From positions 206,689 through 270,688 of the forward strand of contig CAVZEM010000008.1 of NCBI GenBank assembly GCA_963774305.1: DNA of 64,000 bases, read 5' to 3'. Position numbers and translations under genes: made by a program. Shown in pieces: positions 16,471-25,050 of this stretch (position 1 is the stretch's first letter; each line of letters opens with the position of its first letter). Source of the stretch: DASUPK01 sp963774305. GTDB taxonomy: Bacteria; Actinomycetota; Thermoleophilia; Solirubrobacterales; 70-9. The notes below the pieces were generated by a model. The model was not told where the DNA came from and ran no database searches. It saw only the letters and a list, made by a program, of their open reading frames with translations.

Positions 16471-19192
16471 CGAACCACAGGTGAATCCGGAGGAGCGCCT
16501 GGACCTGCTGCTCCAGCACCTCGGGACGCGCAAGACCGGCCTGGGCAAGCGCCAGGCCGAGCGACGGCTCCAGCAGTACGGGCCCAACGAGATCAGTCGC
16601 CGCGAGCGCCGCAGTCCCGTCCGCGACCTCGGGCGCCAATTCACCCATCCACTGGCGCTGCTCCTCTGGGCAGCGGCGGCACTTGCCTGGATCGCCGGCA
16701 TCATCGCCGTGGGGATTGCGATCGTCGTCGTGATCTTCGTCAACGCGATCTTCGCCTTCGTTCAGGAGCTCCAGGCCGAACGCGCGGTGGAGGCTCTTGC
16801 CGCATATCTCCCATCCGAGGCGCGGGTCGTACGCGACGGCGAGGAGCTCCGTATTCCGACGACCGAGCTCGTCCCGGGGGACGTTCTGCTGATCGAGGAG
16901 GGCGAGCGGATCTCGGCCGACGCGCGCCTCCTGGCGGGCTCTCTCGAGATCGACATGTCGACGCTCACCGGGGAGTCTGCACCCGTCGATCGCGACGCCG
17001 AGTTCGCCGACACGGGCGTCCCGCGGCTCGAGGCCAGGGACCTGGTCTTCTCCGGGACCAGCTGCGTCGAGGGCGAGGGGCGAGCGCTGGTCTACGCGAC
17101 GGGGATGCACACCGAGCTCGGACGGATCGCCACGCTCTCCCAGCGCGTCACGACCGAGGCGTCCCCTCTCGAGAACCAGGTCCGAAAGGTGGCCTGGCTG
17201 ATCGCCCTGATCGCGGTTGGGGGAGCCATCGCCTTCATCCCCGTGGCGACACTGGTGGCGGGACTCTCGGTATCGGACTCGATCGTCTTCGCCGTCGGGC
17301 TCCTGGTGGGGCTGGTCCCGGAGGGGCTGCTTCCGGTGATCACTCTGGCGCTCGCTGTCGGCGCCAGGGATCTGGTGCGCCGCGGGGCGGTCGTGAAGAG
17401 GCTGAGCGCGGTCGAGACCTTGGGATCGACCAACGTCATCTGTACGGACAAGACGGGAACGCTGACCGAGAACCGGATGAGTGCCACGGCGATCTGGACA
17501 CCGAGGGGCTCCCTGAGCTTGGAGTCCGAAGACCGGGGGACCAATGGTGGCGGGGATCCCGCCCAGCTCCATGAGCTGGGGACAGCGATGGCTGCCTGCA
17601 ACAACGCTCATCTCGACGACGGGACAGGGAAGCTCGTCGGCGACCCAACCGAGGTTGCGATCCTGGAGGCCGCCGGACACGTCGGCGTTCACGTCGACGC
17701 CGCCGAGCGCGAGCGCGGCCGCCGCGCGGTCTTCCACTTCGACCCTTCTCTGCGGCTGATGTCGACGGTCGATCAGCGCGACGGGGGACTCTGGGTCGAC
17801 ACCAAGGGAGCGCCCGAGGCCGTGCTTCCCCGCTGCAGCTCGATCGCAGTGGACGGTCGAGTGTGCCCGCTGGACACCGGGGAGCGGGATCGAGTCCAGT
17901 CGGCCGTCGACGAATACGCAAGCCAGGGCTTGCGCGTACTGGCGGTTGCCGAGCGAGGTCCGCTCGCCGACGACGGGCCCCAGACGCGGGCGGAGGCCGA
18001 GACCGAGCTCACCTTCCTCGGGCTGGTGGCGATGCTCGATCCTCCGCGACCGGAGGTTGCGGCAGCGGTTGAGAGTTGCCACCAGGCCGGCCTGCGGGTA
18101 ATCGTCGTCACCGGGGACAACGGGCTGACGGCGGCCGCGATCGCGAGGCGGGTTGGGATCGGGGCGGATGACTCGAAGGTCGTCGTCGGCAGCGTCGTGG
18201 ACCGGATGACAGACCGCGAACTGGATTCGCTGTTACGAGGGGGCGATGAGCTGATCTTCGCGCGGAGTTCTCCCGAGACCAAGCTGCGGATTGCCGAGTC
18301 CCTGCGAGAGGAGGGGCGAACCGTCGCGATGACCGGCGACGGAGTCAACGACGCTCCGGCGCTGCGGCGCGCCGACATCGGGGTCGCGATGGGGCTATCG
18401 GGCACCGACGTGGCCAGGGAGGCCTCGACGATGGTCCTCACCGACGACAATTTCGCGACGATCGTGGCGGCGATCGAGGGTGGCCGCCGCGTCTACGACA
18501 ACGTCCGCAAGTTCCTCTTCTACCTCTTCGCCCACGCCACGCCGGAGGTGACCCCGTTCATCGTCTTCGCTCTGGGAGGCGGAGCGATTCCATTGCCGCT
18601 CACCGTCCTGCAGCTGCTCTCCTTTGACGTCGGCACCGAGACGCTGCCGGCGCTGGCTCTGGGGCGTGAGCCCGCAGAACCCGGTCTGATGCAAAGGCCG
18701 CCCCGAGAGCGATCCGAGGGAGTGATCCGGCCAGCGATGCTAGTCCGGGCGTGGCTGTTCCTCGGGGTGATCTGCGCCGCCCTGCAGATGGCCGGGTTCT
18801 TCTACGTCCTCGGCGGCGCCGGCTGGTCGCCAGGCGACCCAACCGGAGCGGGACATTCCCTGCATCACGCCTATCAGCAGGCCACCACCATGACGTTCCT
18901 GGGAATGGTGATGGGTCAGATCGGAACAGCATTCGCCGCGCGCACCGAACGCGCCTCGCTGAGGTCCATCGGTGTGTTCTCCAATCGCCTCCTGCTCTGG
19001 GGGATCCTCTTCGAGCTTGCTCTCTCGGCGCTGATCATCTACGCCCCGCCGCTCCAATCGCTCCTCAGCACCGCTGCACTCGAGCCGCACATGCTGCTCT
19101 TCGTTGCGCCGTTCCCCTTCATCGTCTGGGGCGCCGACGAGCTGCGGCGCTGGCTGCTTCGCCGCCGCGAGAGCGGAGCCGTGTCCGCGTGA
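16463..19192 (+). CDS. P2-type ATPase with P2C (Na+/K+-ATPase-like) motifs
   Basis: A 909-residue P-type ATPase, paralogous to but clearly different from the preceding one. Phosphorylation site CTDKTGTLTENR (Asp329), actuator LTGESAPVDR, hinge MTGDGVNDAPALRRADIG. M4 reads LVPEGLLPVITLALAVG and M6 reads SFDVGTETLPALALGREPAE. PEGLL and D-x-GT-x2-LPA-x-ALG resemble eukaryotic Na+/K+ and H+/K+ pumps (PEGLLATVT, DLGTDMVPAISLA) more than Ca2+ pumps. Ten membrane helices are expected. The stop overlaps the IMPase start (GTGA), so ATPase-ATPase-IMPase are one operon. Ion specificity is inference. Confidence 0.92.
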   Translation: MPDEPQVNPEERLDLLLQHLGTRKTGLGKRQAERRLQQYGPNEISRRERRSPVRDLGRQFTHPLALLLWAAAALAWIAGIIAVGIAIVVVIFVNAIFAFVQELQAERAVEALAAYLPSEARVVRDGEELRIPTTELVPGDVLLIEEGERISADARLLAGSLEIDMSTLTGESAPVDRDAEFADTGVPRLEARDLVFSGTSCVEGEGRALVYATGMHTELGRIATLSQRVTTEASPLENQVRKVAWLIALIAVGGAIAFIPVATLVAGLSVSDSIVFAVGLLVGLVPEGLLPVITLALAVGARDLVRRGAVVKRLSAVETLGSTNVICTDKTGTLTENRMSATAIWTPRGSLSLESEDRGTNGGGDPAQLHELGTAMAACNNAHLDDGTGKLVGDPTEVAILEAAGHVGVHVDAAERERGRRAVFHFDPSLRLMSTVDQRDGGLWVDTKGAPEAVLPRCSSIAVDGRVCPLDTGERDRVQSAVDEYASQGLRVLAVAERGPLADDGPQTRAEAETELTFLGLVAMLDPPRPEVAAAVESCHQAGLRVIVVTGDNGLTAAAIARRVGIGADDSKVVVGSVVDRMTDRELDSLLRGGDELIFARSSPETKLRIAESLREEGRTVAMTGDGVNDAPALRRADIGVAMGLSGTDVAREASTMVLTDDNFATIVAAIEGGRRVYDNVRKFLFYLFAHATPEVTPFIVFALGGGAIPLPLTVLQLLSFDVGTETLPALALGREPAEPGLMQRPPRERSEGVIRPAMLVRAWLFLGVICAALQMAGFFYVLGGAGWSPGDPTGAGHSLHHAYQQATTMTFLGMVMGQIGTAFAARTERASLRSIGVFSNRLLLWGILFELALSALIIYAPPLQSLLSTAALEPHMLLFVAPFPFIVWGADELRRWLLRRRESGAVSA

Positions 19193-20022
19193 CCCACGAC
19201 AAGGATCTGTTGGGCGCTGTGAAGGAAGCCGTCGACGCGGGCGCCGCGCTGTTGCGCGAAGGGCGCTGGCACAGCGGCTCCAAGATCGCAAAGGGCGACC
19301 GCGACTACGCAACCGAGGTCGACGTTCGGATTGAGGACACGATTCGAACTGCGCTCGAGAAGGCTGCGCCGGGGATCGGCTTCCTCGGCGAGGAGGAGGA
19401 AGAGCGGGCTGCCGAGAGCGGGGCGCTCTGGGTGCTCGACCCGATCGATGGCACGGTCAATTTCGCGAACGGCAGTCCCCTGTGCGGGATCTCGCTCGCG
19501 CTGGTTGAGAACGGCGCTCCGACCTTGGGTGTGATCGACCTGCCCTTGCTTGGCGAGCGCTACCTGGCGCGCGCCGGATCCGGCACATTCCTCAACGGCC
19601 GACGCACCCACGTGATCGAGAAGGGCGGCCTGCACGAGGCAATCGTCGGCTTTGCGGACTTCGCCGTCGGACCGACGGCGAAGGTGGAGAACCGCGTCCA
19701 CCGAGAGCTGATGGACCGCCTCGTCCCGCGCTGTCTGCGGGTCCGGGTGCACGGCTCGGAGATCGTCGATCTCGCCTGGCTGGCCGCCGGCCATTTGGAT
19801 GTGAGCGTGATGCTCTCCAGCCTTCCCTGGGATGTGACCGCCGGCGTACTGATCGCGCGTGAGGCAGGGGCCGAGGCCCTCGACCAGCATGGATCGGCGT
19901 GGTCGTATCGCTCGACCGTGACGATCTGCTCGACGCCGGGCGTCGCGCCCGAGCTTCTGCCGATCGTTCAGGAGGCGGTCGAAGCCGCAGATCGCGCGGC
20001 CGAATCCGCGCCGCCAGCCTGA
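19189..20022 (+). CDS. Inositol monophosphatase family protein
   Basis: A 277-residue Mg2+-dependent phosphatase. The metal ligands are visible: FLGEEEEE (GEE motif), LWVLDPIDGTVNFANG (DPIDGT motif A) and LPWDVTAGVLIAREAG (motif B, WD-x2-AG). It hydrolyses inositol monophosphates, or fructose-1,6-bisphosphate or PAP in related proteins; the exact substrate cannot be told. The GTG at 19189 overlaps the ATPase stop and gives the family N-terminus. The 3' end overlaps the convergent PfkB gene by 55 bases, which is unusual and fixes both ends tightly. Confidence 0.9.
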   Translation: MTHDKDLLGAVKEAVDAGAALLREGRWHSGSKIAKGDRDYATEVDVRIEDTIRTALEKAAPGIGFLGEEEEERAAESGALWVLDPIDGTVNFANGSPLCGISLALVENGAPTLGVIDLPLLGERYLARAGSGTFLNGRRTHVIEKGGLHEAIVGFADFAVGPTAKVENRVHRELMDRLVPRCLRVRVHGSEIVDLAWLAAGHLDVSVMLSSLPWDVTAGVLIAREAGAEALDQHGSAWSYRSTVTICSTPGVAPELLPIVQEAVEAADRAAESAPPA

Positions 20023-20975
20023 AGAGGATCAATCCGGACCTGCTCGCAGAGGCTCGCGACCTCACGCAGGTGCCCCGTCCCAAGCCCGTGCCTGGCGACG
20101 TTCAGGGCCCCTGCTGCAACCCCCAGCTTCACCGCCGCTTCCATCGGCAGCCCGCCTCCAATGCCGACGCCGATCCCCGCGAAGAGCGAGTCCCCTGCAC
20201 CGTGTTCATCGACGGGTTCGAAGTGCGGGCCGTCCACTTCCAACTCCCGGTCGCCGGTCAGCAGGATCGCCGGCTCTGAGGATCGAGATACGAGAACGTT
20301 CGCGGCGCCCCCCTCGCGGAGCGCGCGCGCGACCTCGGCGGTTGCCTGCGGACCTCTCGTTTTCATCCGACCATTGAGGAGGAGGTCCTCGTCGCTCACC
20401 TTGAGGAAGTCAACCCCGCCCCGGACTGCTGCCGTCAGCGGCTCGCCACTGAGGTCGGCTGCGACCATCCGCCCATTGGTCCTTAGATCACGGCAGAGCC
20501 GCTCGTACACCTCAGCGGAGAGGATGCCCGGGTTCCGGATGCCCGTGATCAGAGCCACGTCCGACTCCATCCCCGCCGCGAGCGTTACCCCGTAGAGGTC
20601 ATCGAGCTCGTGCCGCGTCAGCGGCGGACTGGACGTCTCGGCAACCACCACCCGACTGCCGCCGCGTCGATCGTGGATGTAGGCGCCGTTGGGTCCTTCG
20701 GTCTCGATCGAGAGAACGGATATCCCGTCGACCGCCAGCAAGGACCTGAGGACCGTGCCGCTCTCGCCGCCGAGAGGCACGCAGAGGCTCACCTTGGCGC
20801 CAAGGCGCGCGGCCATCCGCGCCACCCAGAAGCCCTGCCCGCCGGCATGCAGGTGTATATCGGGCTCGCTTTCCGACCCAGCCTCGACTGTGATCGTCAC
20901 CACCGGGGATGGGGCAAAAACCGCGACCGAGCAGGGCCCGAATGGAAGCTCCAAGGGACTTCCGGCTTCGGACAT
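19968..20975 (-). CDS. PfkB-family carbohydrate kinase
   Basis: A 335-residue ribokinase-fold kinase. It has the glycine pair region HAGGQGFWVARMAARLGA near residue 45 and the anion-hole/catalytic motif DEHGAGDSLFAGIGVGIGGG near residue 265, where Asp in GAGDS is the base. The N-terminus AVFAPSPVVTITVEAG resembles 1-phosphofructokinase/tagatose-6-phosphate kinase types. Rv2029c (pfkB) is a DosR-regulon member, so the presence here fits the dormancy theme. It converges on, and overlaps, the IMPase; the gap upstream (20976-21109) is shared with the aldehyde dehydrogenase. Sugar-phosphate substrate unproven. Confidence 0.88.
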   Translation of the reverse strand: MSEAGSPLELPFGPCSVAVFAPSPVVTITVEAGSESEPDIHLHAGGQGFWVARMAARLGAKVSLCVPLGGESGTVLRSLLAVDGISVLSIETEGPNGAYIHDRRGGSRVVVAETSSPPLTRHELDDLYGVTLAAGMESDVALITGIRNPGILSAEVYERLCRDLRTNGRMVAADLSGEPLTAAVRGGVDFLKVSDEDLLLNGRMKTRGPQATAEVARALREGGAANVLVSRSSEPAILLTGDRELEVDGPHFEPVDEHGAGDSLFAGIGVGIGGGLPMEAAVKLGVAAGALNVARHGLGTGHLREVASLCEQVRIDPLQAGGADSAARSAASTAS

Positions 20976-21109
20976 ATCCCAAGCCTACGTGCAGGAAAGA
21001 CGCGTCTCTACGTAGTGAGCGCGGATGGGAATAAGACGTGGCTACTGATTTGCCGCCGCCCCGTCGGTGGTTTGGTCTCCGTAGAGCAAATTTCACGGAG
21101 GAGACCAGA

Positions 21110-22651
21110 ATGGCGACGATCGAGAAGCCGAGCGTATACCCCGCCCCGGGCCAGCAAGGAAGCCCCGTCGAGATCCGAGACCGCTACGACAACTTCATCG
21201 GCGGTCACTGGATCGCCCCCACCACCGGGGAGTACAGGGATAACCCGAGCCCCGCGACCGGCGAGCCCTTCTGCCAGGTCGCGCACTCCGCGCCGGCCGA
21301 CATCGAGCTGGCGCTTGATGCCGCCCACGCCGCCAAGGACGCCTGGGGGGAAACCTCCACCACCGAGCGCTCCGCGGTCCTCAACAAGATGGCGGACGCG
21401 ATGGAGGAGAACCTGGAGATGCTCGCCGTCGCCGAGAGCTGGGAGAACGGCAAGCCGGTGCGCGAGACGATCGCCGCCGACCTTCCCCTGGCGATCGACC
21501 ACTTCCGTTACTTCGCCGGCGTCATCCGCGGCGAGGAGGGCGCGATCTCAGAGATCGACAAGGACACGATTGCCTATCACTTCCGCGAGCCGCTGGGCGT
21601 GGTGGGGCAGATCATCCCCTTCAACTTCCCGCTGCTGATGGCGGCCTGGAAGATCGCGCCGGCCCTGGCCGCGGGCAACTGCACCGTGGTCAAGCCCGCC
21701 AGCCCGACCCCCTGGTCGATCCTGAAGTTCTGCGAGGTCGTTGAGGACATCGTCCCCGGCGGCGTGCTCAACGTCGTCAACGGGCCCGGCGCCGAGACCG
21801 GCAAGGCGCTGGCCTCGAACAAGCGGATCGCGAAGATCGCCTTCACCGGCGAGACGGTGACCGGCCGCCTGATCATGCAGTACGCCGCCCAGAACATCAT
21901 CCCCTCGACCACGGAGCTGGGGGGCAAGTCCCCCAACGTCTTCTTCGCGGACGTGATGGCGGACGACGACGAGTTCCTCGACAAGGCCGTCGAGGGCTTT
22001 GTCCTCTACGCCTTCAACAAGGGCGAGGTCTGCACCTGTCCGTCAAGGGCTCTCGTGCAGGAGGGGATCTACGACCGGTTCATGGCCCGGGTCATCGATC
22101 GCGTCAAGGCGATCAAGCAGGGGCACCCGCTCGATCAATCGACGATGCTCGGACCCCAGGTCTCCCAGGCCCAGCTCGACAAGATCGAGGGCTACGTCCA
22201 GGTCGGCATCGACGAGGGCGCCGAGGTCCTGACCGGCGGCCATCGCCCCGACCTGAACGGCGAGCTCGCCGGCGGCTACTTCTTCGAGCCGACGGTGCTC
22301 AAGGGCACCAACGACATGCGAGTCTTCCAGGAGGAGATCTTCGGGCCGGTCGTGTCCGTGACCACCTTCAAGGACGAGCGCGAGGCGCTGGAGATCGCCA
22401 ACGACACGCTCTACGGCCTCGGCGCCGGCGTCTGGACGCGCGATATCTCACGCGCCTACCGGATGGGCCGCGGCATCAAGGCCGGCCGAGTCTGGACCAA
22501 CTGCTACCACCAGTACCCGGCGCATGCCGCCTTCGGCGGCTACAAGGTCTCCGGAGTCGGTCGAGAGAACCACAAGATGATGCTCGACCACTACTCGCAG
22601 ACCAAGTGCATGCTGGTCAGCTACGACCCGAAGCCCCTGGGCTTCTTCTAG
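21110..22651 (+). CDS. Aldehyde dehydrogenase (NAD-dependent, AdhX/acetaldehyde type)
   Basis: A 513-residue ALDH superfamily enzyme oxidising aldehydes to acids with NAD(P)+. Motifs: PFNFPLLMAAWKIAPALAAG (cofactor binding), STTELGGKSPNVFF with the general-base Glu, and NKGEVCTCPSRALVQ with the catalytic Cys, plus EEIFGPVVSVTTF. The sequence CTCPSR is typical of the acetaldehyde dehydrogenase group that is found beside DUF779, as here. ATG at 21110 is preceded by CGGAGGAGACC. Likely detoxifies acetaldehyde or related aldehydes from alcohol or lipid oxidation. An upstream 38-base extension of the frame is not used. Confidence 0.94.
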   Translation: MATIEKPSVYPAPGQQGSPVEIRDRYDNFIGGHWIAPTTGEYRDNPSPATGEPFCQVAHSAPADIELALDAAHAAKDAWGETSTTERSAVLNKMADAMEENLEMLAVAESWENGKPVRETIAADLPLAIDHFRYFAGVIRGEEGAISEIDKDTIAYHFREPLGVVGQIIPFNFPLLMAAWKIAPALAAGNCTVVKPASPTPWSILKFCEVVEDIVPGGVLNVVNGPGAETGKALASNKRIAKIAFTGETVTGRLIMQYAAQNIIPSTTELGGKSPNVFFADVMADDDEFLDKAVEGFVLYAFNKGEVCTCPSRALVQEGIYDRFMARVIDRVKAIKQGHPLDQSTMLGPQVSQAQLDKIEGYVQVGIDEGAEVLTGGHRPDLNGELAGGYFFEPTVLKGTNDMRVFQEEIFGPVVSVTTFKDEREALEIANDTLYGLGAGVWTRDISRAYRMGRGIKAGRVWTNCYHQYPAHAAFGGYKVSGVGRENHKMMLDHYSQTKCMLVSYDPKPLGFF

Positions 22652-22655
22652 GCCG

Positions 22656-23012
22656 ATGACGCCGTTCGCGATTCAGCGGGTGAGGGCGACTCCGGAGGCA
22701 CTTGACATGATCAAGCGCCTCCGGGAGAAGCATGGCGATATCGCCTTCTACCAATCCGGAGGATGCTGCGATGGGTCTGCGGCCATGTGTCTGACGAAGG
22801 GTGAGCTGCTGCCCAGTCCGAACGACACGAAGCTCGGCGAGATCGGTTGCTCGCCGTTCTACATCGACGACGAGCAGTATGAGCGCTGGGGGCGACCCGC
22901 GTTCCTTATCGATGTGGCGCCCGGGGCCGCAGGTGGTTTCTCCCTGGAGGGCCTCGAGGAGGTCCATTTCGTCACCCGCACACCTGACCAGGCGGAGGTG
23001 TCCGCGAAATGA
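22656..23012 (+). CDS. DUF779 domain-containing protein
   Basis: A 118-residue protein with the DUF779 signature FYQSGGCCDGSAAMCL followed by DTKLGEIGCSPFYID and FVTRTPDQ. The paired cysteines (GGCCDG) suggest metal or redox function, unproven. DUF779 genes almost always follow an acetaldehyde dehydrogenase gene, and this one starts only four bases after it, so it belongs to that enzyme's function. Its stop overlaps the start of the tandem Usp (ATGA). Confidence 0.92.
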   Translation: MTPFAIQRVRATPEALDMIKRLREKHGDIAFYQSGGCCDGSAAMCLTKGELLPSPNDTKLGEIGCSPFYIDDEQYERWGRPAFLIDVAPGAAGGFSLEGLEEVHFVTRTPDQAEVSAK

Positions 23013-23932
23013 GCACGGTGATTGTCGGCTTCGACGCGAGCGAACAGTCCGATGACGCGTTGGTCCTCGGTCAGGCGCTAGCGAAGGTCTACGGCGCCGA
23101 GCTTCACGTCGCGATCGTCCTTCCACGCACCCGGATTCCCTTCGAGGAGGCGATCGCCGGCGGACCGCTCTCCGCCCAGCTGGAGGAGCGCCTCTGCGAG
23201 TCCGCCGAGCGGCGCCTGGGAAACACCGAGTTCGTTCGAGCCAGCCTCGATGGCGAGGCCGGCGGTCGATCGGCGGCCCGGGCCCTTTACGAGTACGCGG
23301 AGGAGCAGGGTGCCGATCTGATCGTGGTGGGCTCGTCACATCGCGGCAAGCTCGGGCGGATCCTTCCGGGCAGCGTCGGTGAGAGCCTTCTGCGCGGCGC
23401 ACCGTGCGCGGTAGCAGTCGCGCCTCGCGGCTTCGCCCGGCACGACCATCCCGGCTTCCAGCGAATCGGAATCGCATATGACGGATCCCAGGAGGGGGAT
23501 CTGGCGTTGGCCGAGGCCGGCAGACTCTCGCGGTCTGTGGGAGCCCAGCTGCACGTGATCACGGTCGTGCCCACCCAGATGCCCTTCCAGATGCAGACCG
23601 CGCTTGCGGGAGAGCTGCTCGAGGACCTTCGTGACGAGTTTCGTCGAGTTCTGGAGAGGGGGCTCGCGAAGCTGGGTGATAAGACGGAGGCAGAGGCGGT
23701 TCTTCGGGAGGGCGACCCGGCGGCCGTTCTCGCCGAGCAAGGGATCGACCTCGACCTGCTCGTCATGGGATCACGCGGCTACGGGCCGGTTCGCAGCGCG
23801 CTCCTCGGAGCAATCTCATCCGCCGTGATGAGGACCGCTCCCTGTCCGGTGCTGATCACACCCAGAGGGCTTACTCACGAATCAGAGCCCAATCAAAGGA
23901 GGGCGCACGATGAGCTTGCCGTGGAGCAGTAA
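23009..23932 (+). CDS. Tandem-domain universal stress protein
   Basis: A 307-residue protein made of two Usp domains. The first (1-145) ends with VGSSHRGKLGRILPGSV, where the second glycine of the ATP motif is changed, so ATP binding there is uncertain. The second (from about 150, RIGIAYDGSQEGDLAL) ends GSRGYGPVRSALLGAISS, which keeps the G-x2-G-x9-G spacing but has Ala instead of Ser/Thr. Such duplications are common among DosR-regulon Usps (Rv2623, Rv2005c). Overlaps DUF779 by ATGA and overlaps the next Usp by 23 bases. Confidence 0.9.
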   Translation: MSTVIVGFDASEQSDDALVLGQALAKVYGAELHVAIVLPRTRIPFEEAIAGGPLSAQLEERLCESAERRLGNTEFVRASLDGEAGGRSAARALYEYAEEQGADLIVVGSSHRGKLGRILPGSVGESLLRGAPCAVAVAPRGFARHDHPGFQRIGIAYDGSQEGDLALAEAGRLSRSVGAQLHVITVVPTQMPFQMQTALAGELLEDLRDEFRRVLERGLAKLGDKTEAEAVLREGDPAAVLAEQGIDLDLLVMGSRGYGPVRSALLGAISSAVMRTAPCPVLITPRGLTHESEPNQRRAHDELAVEQ

Positions 23933-24362
23933 GAGGGACAAGGACATGTTCAAGACAATCGTTCTCGCCCTGGACGGGTCAGACGGAGCGAAGAATGCGA
24001 TCCCCGTCGCGGCCGAGCTCGCCGAGAAGGAGAAGGCAAACATCGTGATCGCGCATGTGACGGAGTTCCTGGCCGCGAAGGGCGGAGAGCTTCCGCATGT
24101 AGATGAGGACCAGGTCCGCGCCGAGATCCAGGAGGAAGCGAAGGAACTCTCGGATCGCGGCATCGACACCAAGGTCGAACTGGCCGACGTCACGGCTGGC
24201 GGCCCGGCGCATGCGATCGTCGATATCGCCGACCGCAACGACGGCGATCTGATCGTCACCGGCACCCGCGGCCACGGCTCTGTCGCCGGCTTGATGCTCG
24301 GCAGCGTCGCGCACCGCCTGCTCCACATCGCCAAGCGCCCCACCTTGGCCGTCCCCTCTTAG
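23910..24362 (+). CDS. Universal stress protein (UspA family)
   Basis: A 150-residue Usp: FKTIVLALDGSDGAKNAIPV, then the ATP motif VTGTRGHGSVAGLMLGSVAHR, intact. AAAGGAGG precedes the ATG at 23910; an ATG at 23946 (MFKTIV) is an alternative. It ends the ALDH-DUF779-Usp-Usp run and is the last forward gene before the tRNA-Ser. Confidence 0.9.
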   Translation: MSLPWSSKRDKDMFKTIVLALDGSDGAKNAIPVAAELAEKEKANIVIAHVTEFLAAKGGELPHVDEDQVRAEIQEEAKELSDRGIDTKVELADVTAGGPAHAIVDIADRNDGDLIVTGTRGHGSVAGLMLGSVAHRLLHIAKRPTLAVPS

Positions 24363-24385
24363 AGGCTTCCGATCCGCCGGCCAAT

Positions 24386-24414
24386 CCGCCCGCGTTCCCC
24401 CTGCAAACGGGCGG
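24386..24414 (+). terminator. Possible stem-loop terminator after the Usp operon
   Basis: CCGCCCG (24386-24392) pairs with CGGGCGG (24408-24414) across a 15-base loop, 24 bases after the Usp stop and before the convergent tRNA. No T tract follows, so this is only a plausible termination structure. Confidence 0.3.
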
Positions 24415-24430
24415 GATCTGGCTCGACTAG

Positions 24431-24519
24431 CGGAGGGGGTGGGATTCGAACCCACGAGGGACCCGAAGGCCCCTAACGGTTTTCGAGACCGCCCCGTTCA
24501 ACCACTCCGGCACCCCTCC
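24431..24519 (-). tRNA. tRNA-Ser (anticodon CGA)
   Basis: On the reverse strand an 89-base cloverleaf begins GGAGGGGTGCCGGAGTGG, with acceptor arm GGAGGGG/CCCCTCC, anticodon stem-loop containing CTCGAAA (anticodon CGA, reads UCG), a long variable arm (class II, as for serine) and T arm GTGGGTTCGAATCCCAC. No encoded CCA is seen. Lies between the Usp run and ytoQ. Confidence 0.95.
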
Positions 24520-24551
24520 AGGGCGCGGTCAAGGCTACCGACCGGATCTGG

Positions 24552-25013
24552 CTAAGCGCCCGCGGGCAGCTTGCCCTCGAGCACGTAGCGCAGCACGTCG
24601 ACGACCTGCTCCGGAGTCTCGGCGGTCGCCATGGCGGCGCGGTCGATCTCCTTGAGCGCGTGCGTCGTCTCAGGATCATGCAGCGTGACGATCGGCTTGC
24701 CGAGCGCCGCCGCGAAACCCGCGTCGAAGGCGGCGTTCCACTGCTTGTACCGCTCACCGAAGCGGACGACCACGACATCGGCCTGGCGGATCAGGGTCTG
24801 CGTCCGGATCGCGTTCACCCCCGCCCCCTTGTGGTCCTTCCAGAAGCCGTCCGACTCCTCGCCGAGGATCGCGACTCCCACGTCGTCGGACGCGCCGTGG
24901 TCGGTGACCGGCGAGGTGAAGGCCAGGTCCAGTCCCGCCTGCTCGGCGCCCTCGGCGATTCGCTCGCGCCAATCGGAGTGGATCTCGCCGGCCAGATAGA
25001 CATTCCACGCCAT
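24552..25013 (-). CDS. YtoQ family protein
   Basis: A 153-residue protein, MAWNVYLAGEIHSDWRERI onwards, with GEESDGFWKDHKGAGVNAIR, ADVVVVRFGERYKQWNAAFD and GKPIVTLHDPETTHALKEID. This is the YtoQ family, which belongs to the nucleoside 2-deoxyribosyltransferase-like fold; enzymatic activity is not established. Start ATG at 25013 lies in a repeat shared with the divergent gene. It precedes tRNA-Ser(CGA) on the same strand by 32 bases. Confidence 0.85.
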   Translation of the reverse strand: MAWNVYLAGEIHSDWRERIAEGAEQAGLDLAFTSPVTDHGASDDVGVAILGEESDGFWKDHKGAGVNAIRTQTLIRQADVVVVRFGERYKQWNAAFDAGFAAALGKPIVTLHDPETTHALKEIDRAAMATAETPEQVVDVLRYVLEGKLPAGA

Positions 25014-25047
25014 CGCGCGCGATCTTAGTGAGTAGCATCGCGCGCGA
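25011..25047. repeat. Direct repeat CATCGCGCGCGA, 25-base period
   Basis: CATCGCGCGCGA occurs at 25011-25022 and again at 25036-25047, in the 37-base gap between divergent ytoQ and the HAD phosphatase. The first copy includes the ytoQ start codon. It may be an operator or a chance duplication at a short divergent promoter. Confidence 0.4.
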
Positions 25048-25050
25048 GGA

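Noticed and set aside
16439..18082. 547-codon reverse open frame antisense to the second P-type ATPase
   Set aside because: Shadow of a high-GC gene with strong P-type motifs on the forward strand.
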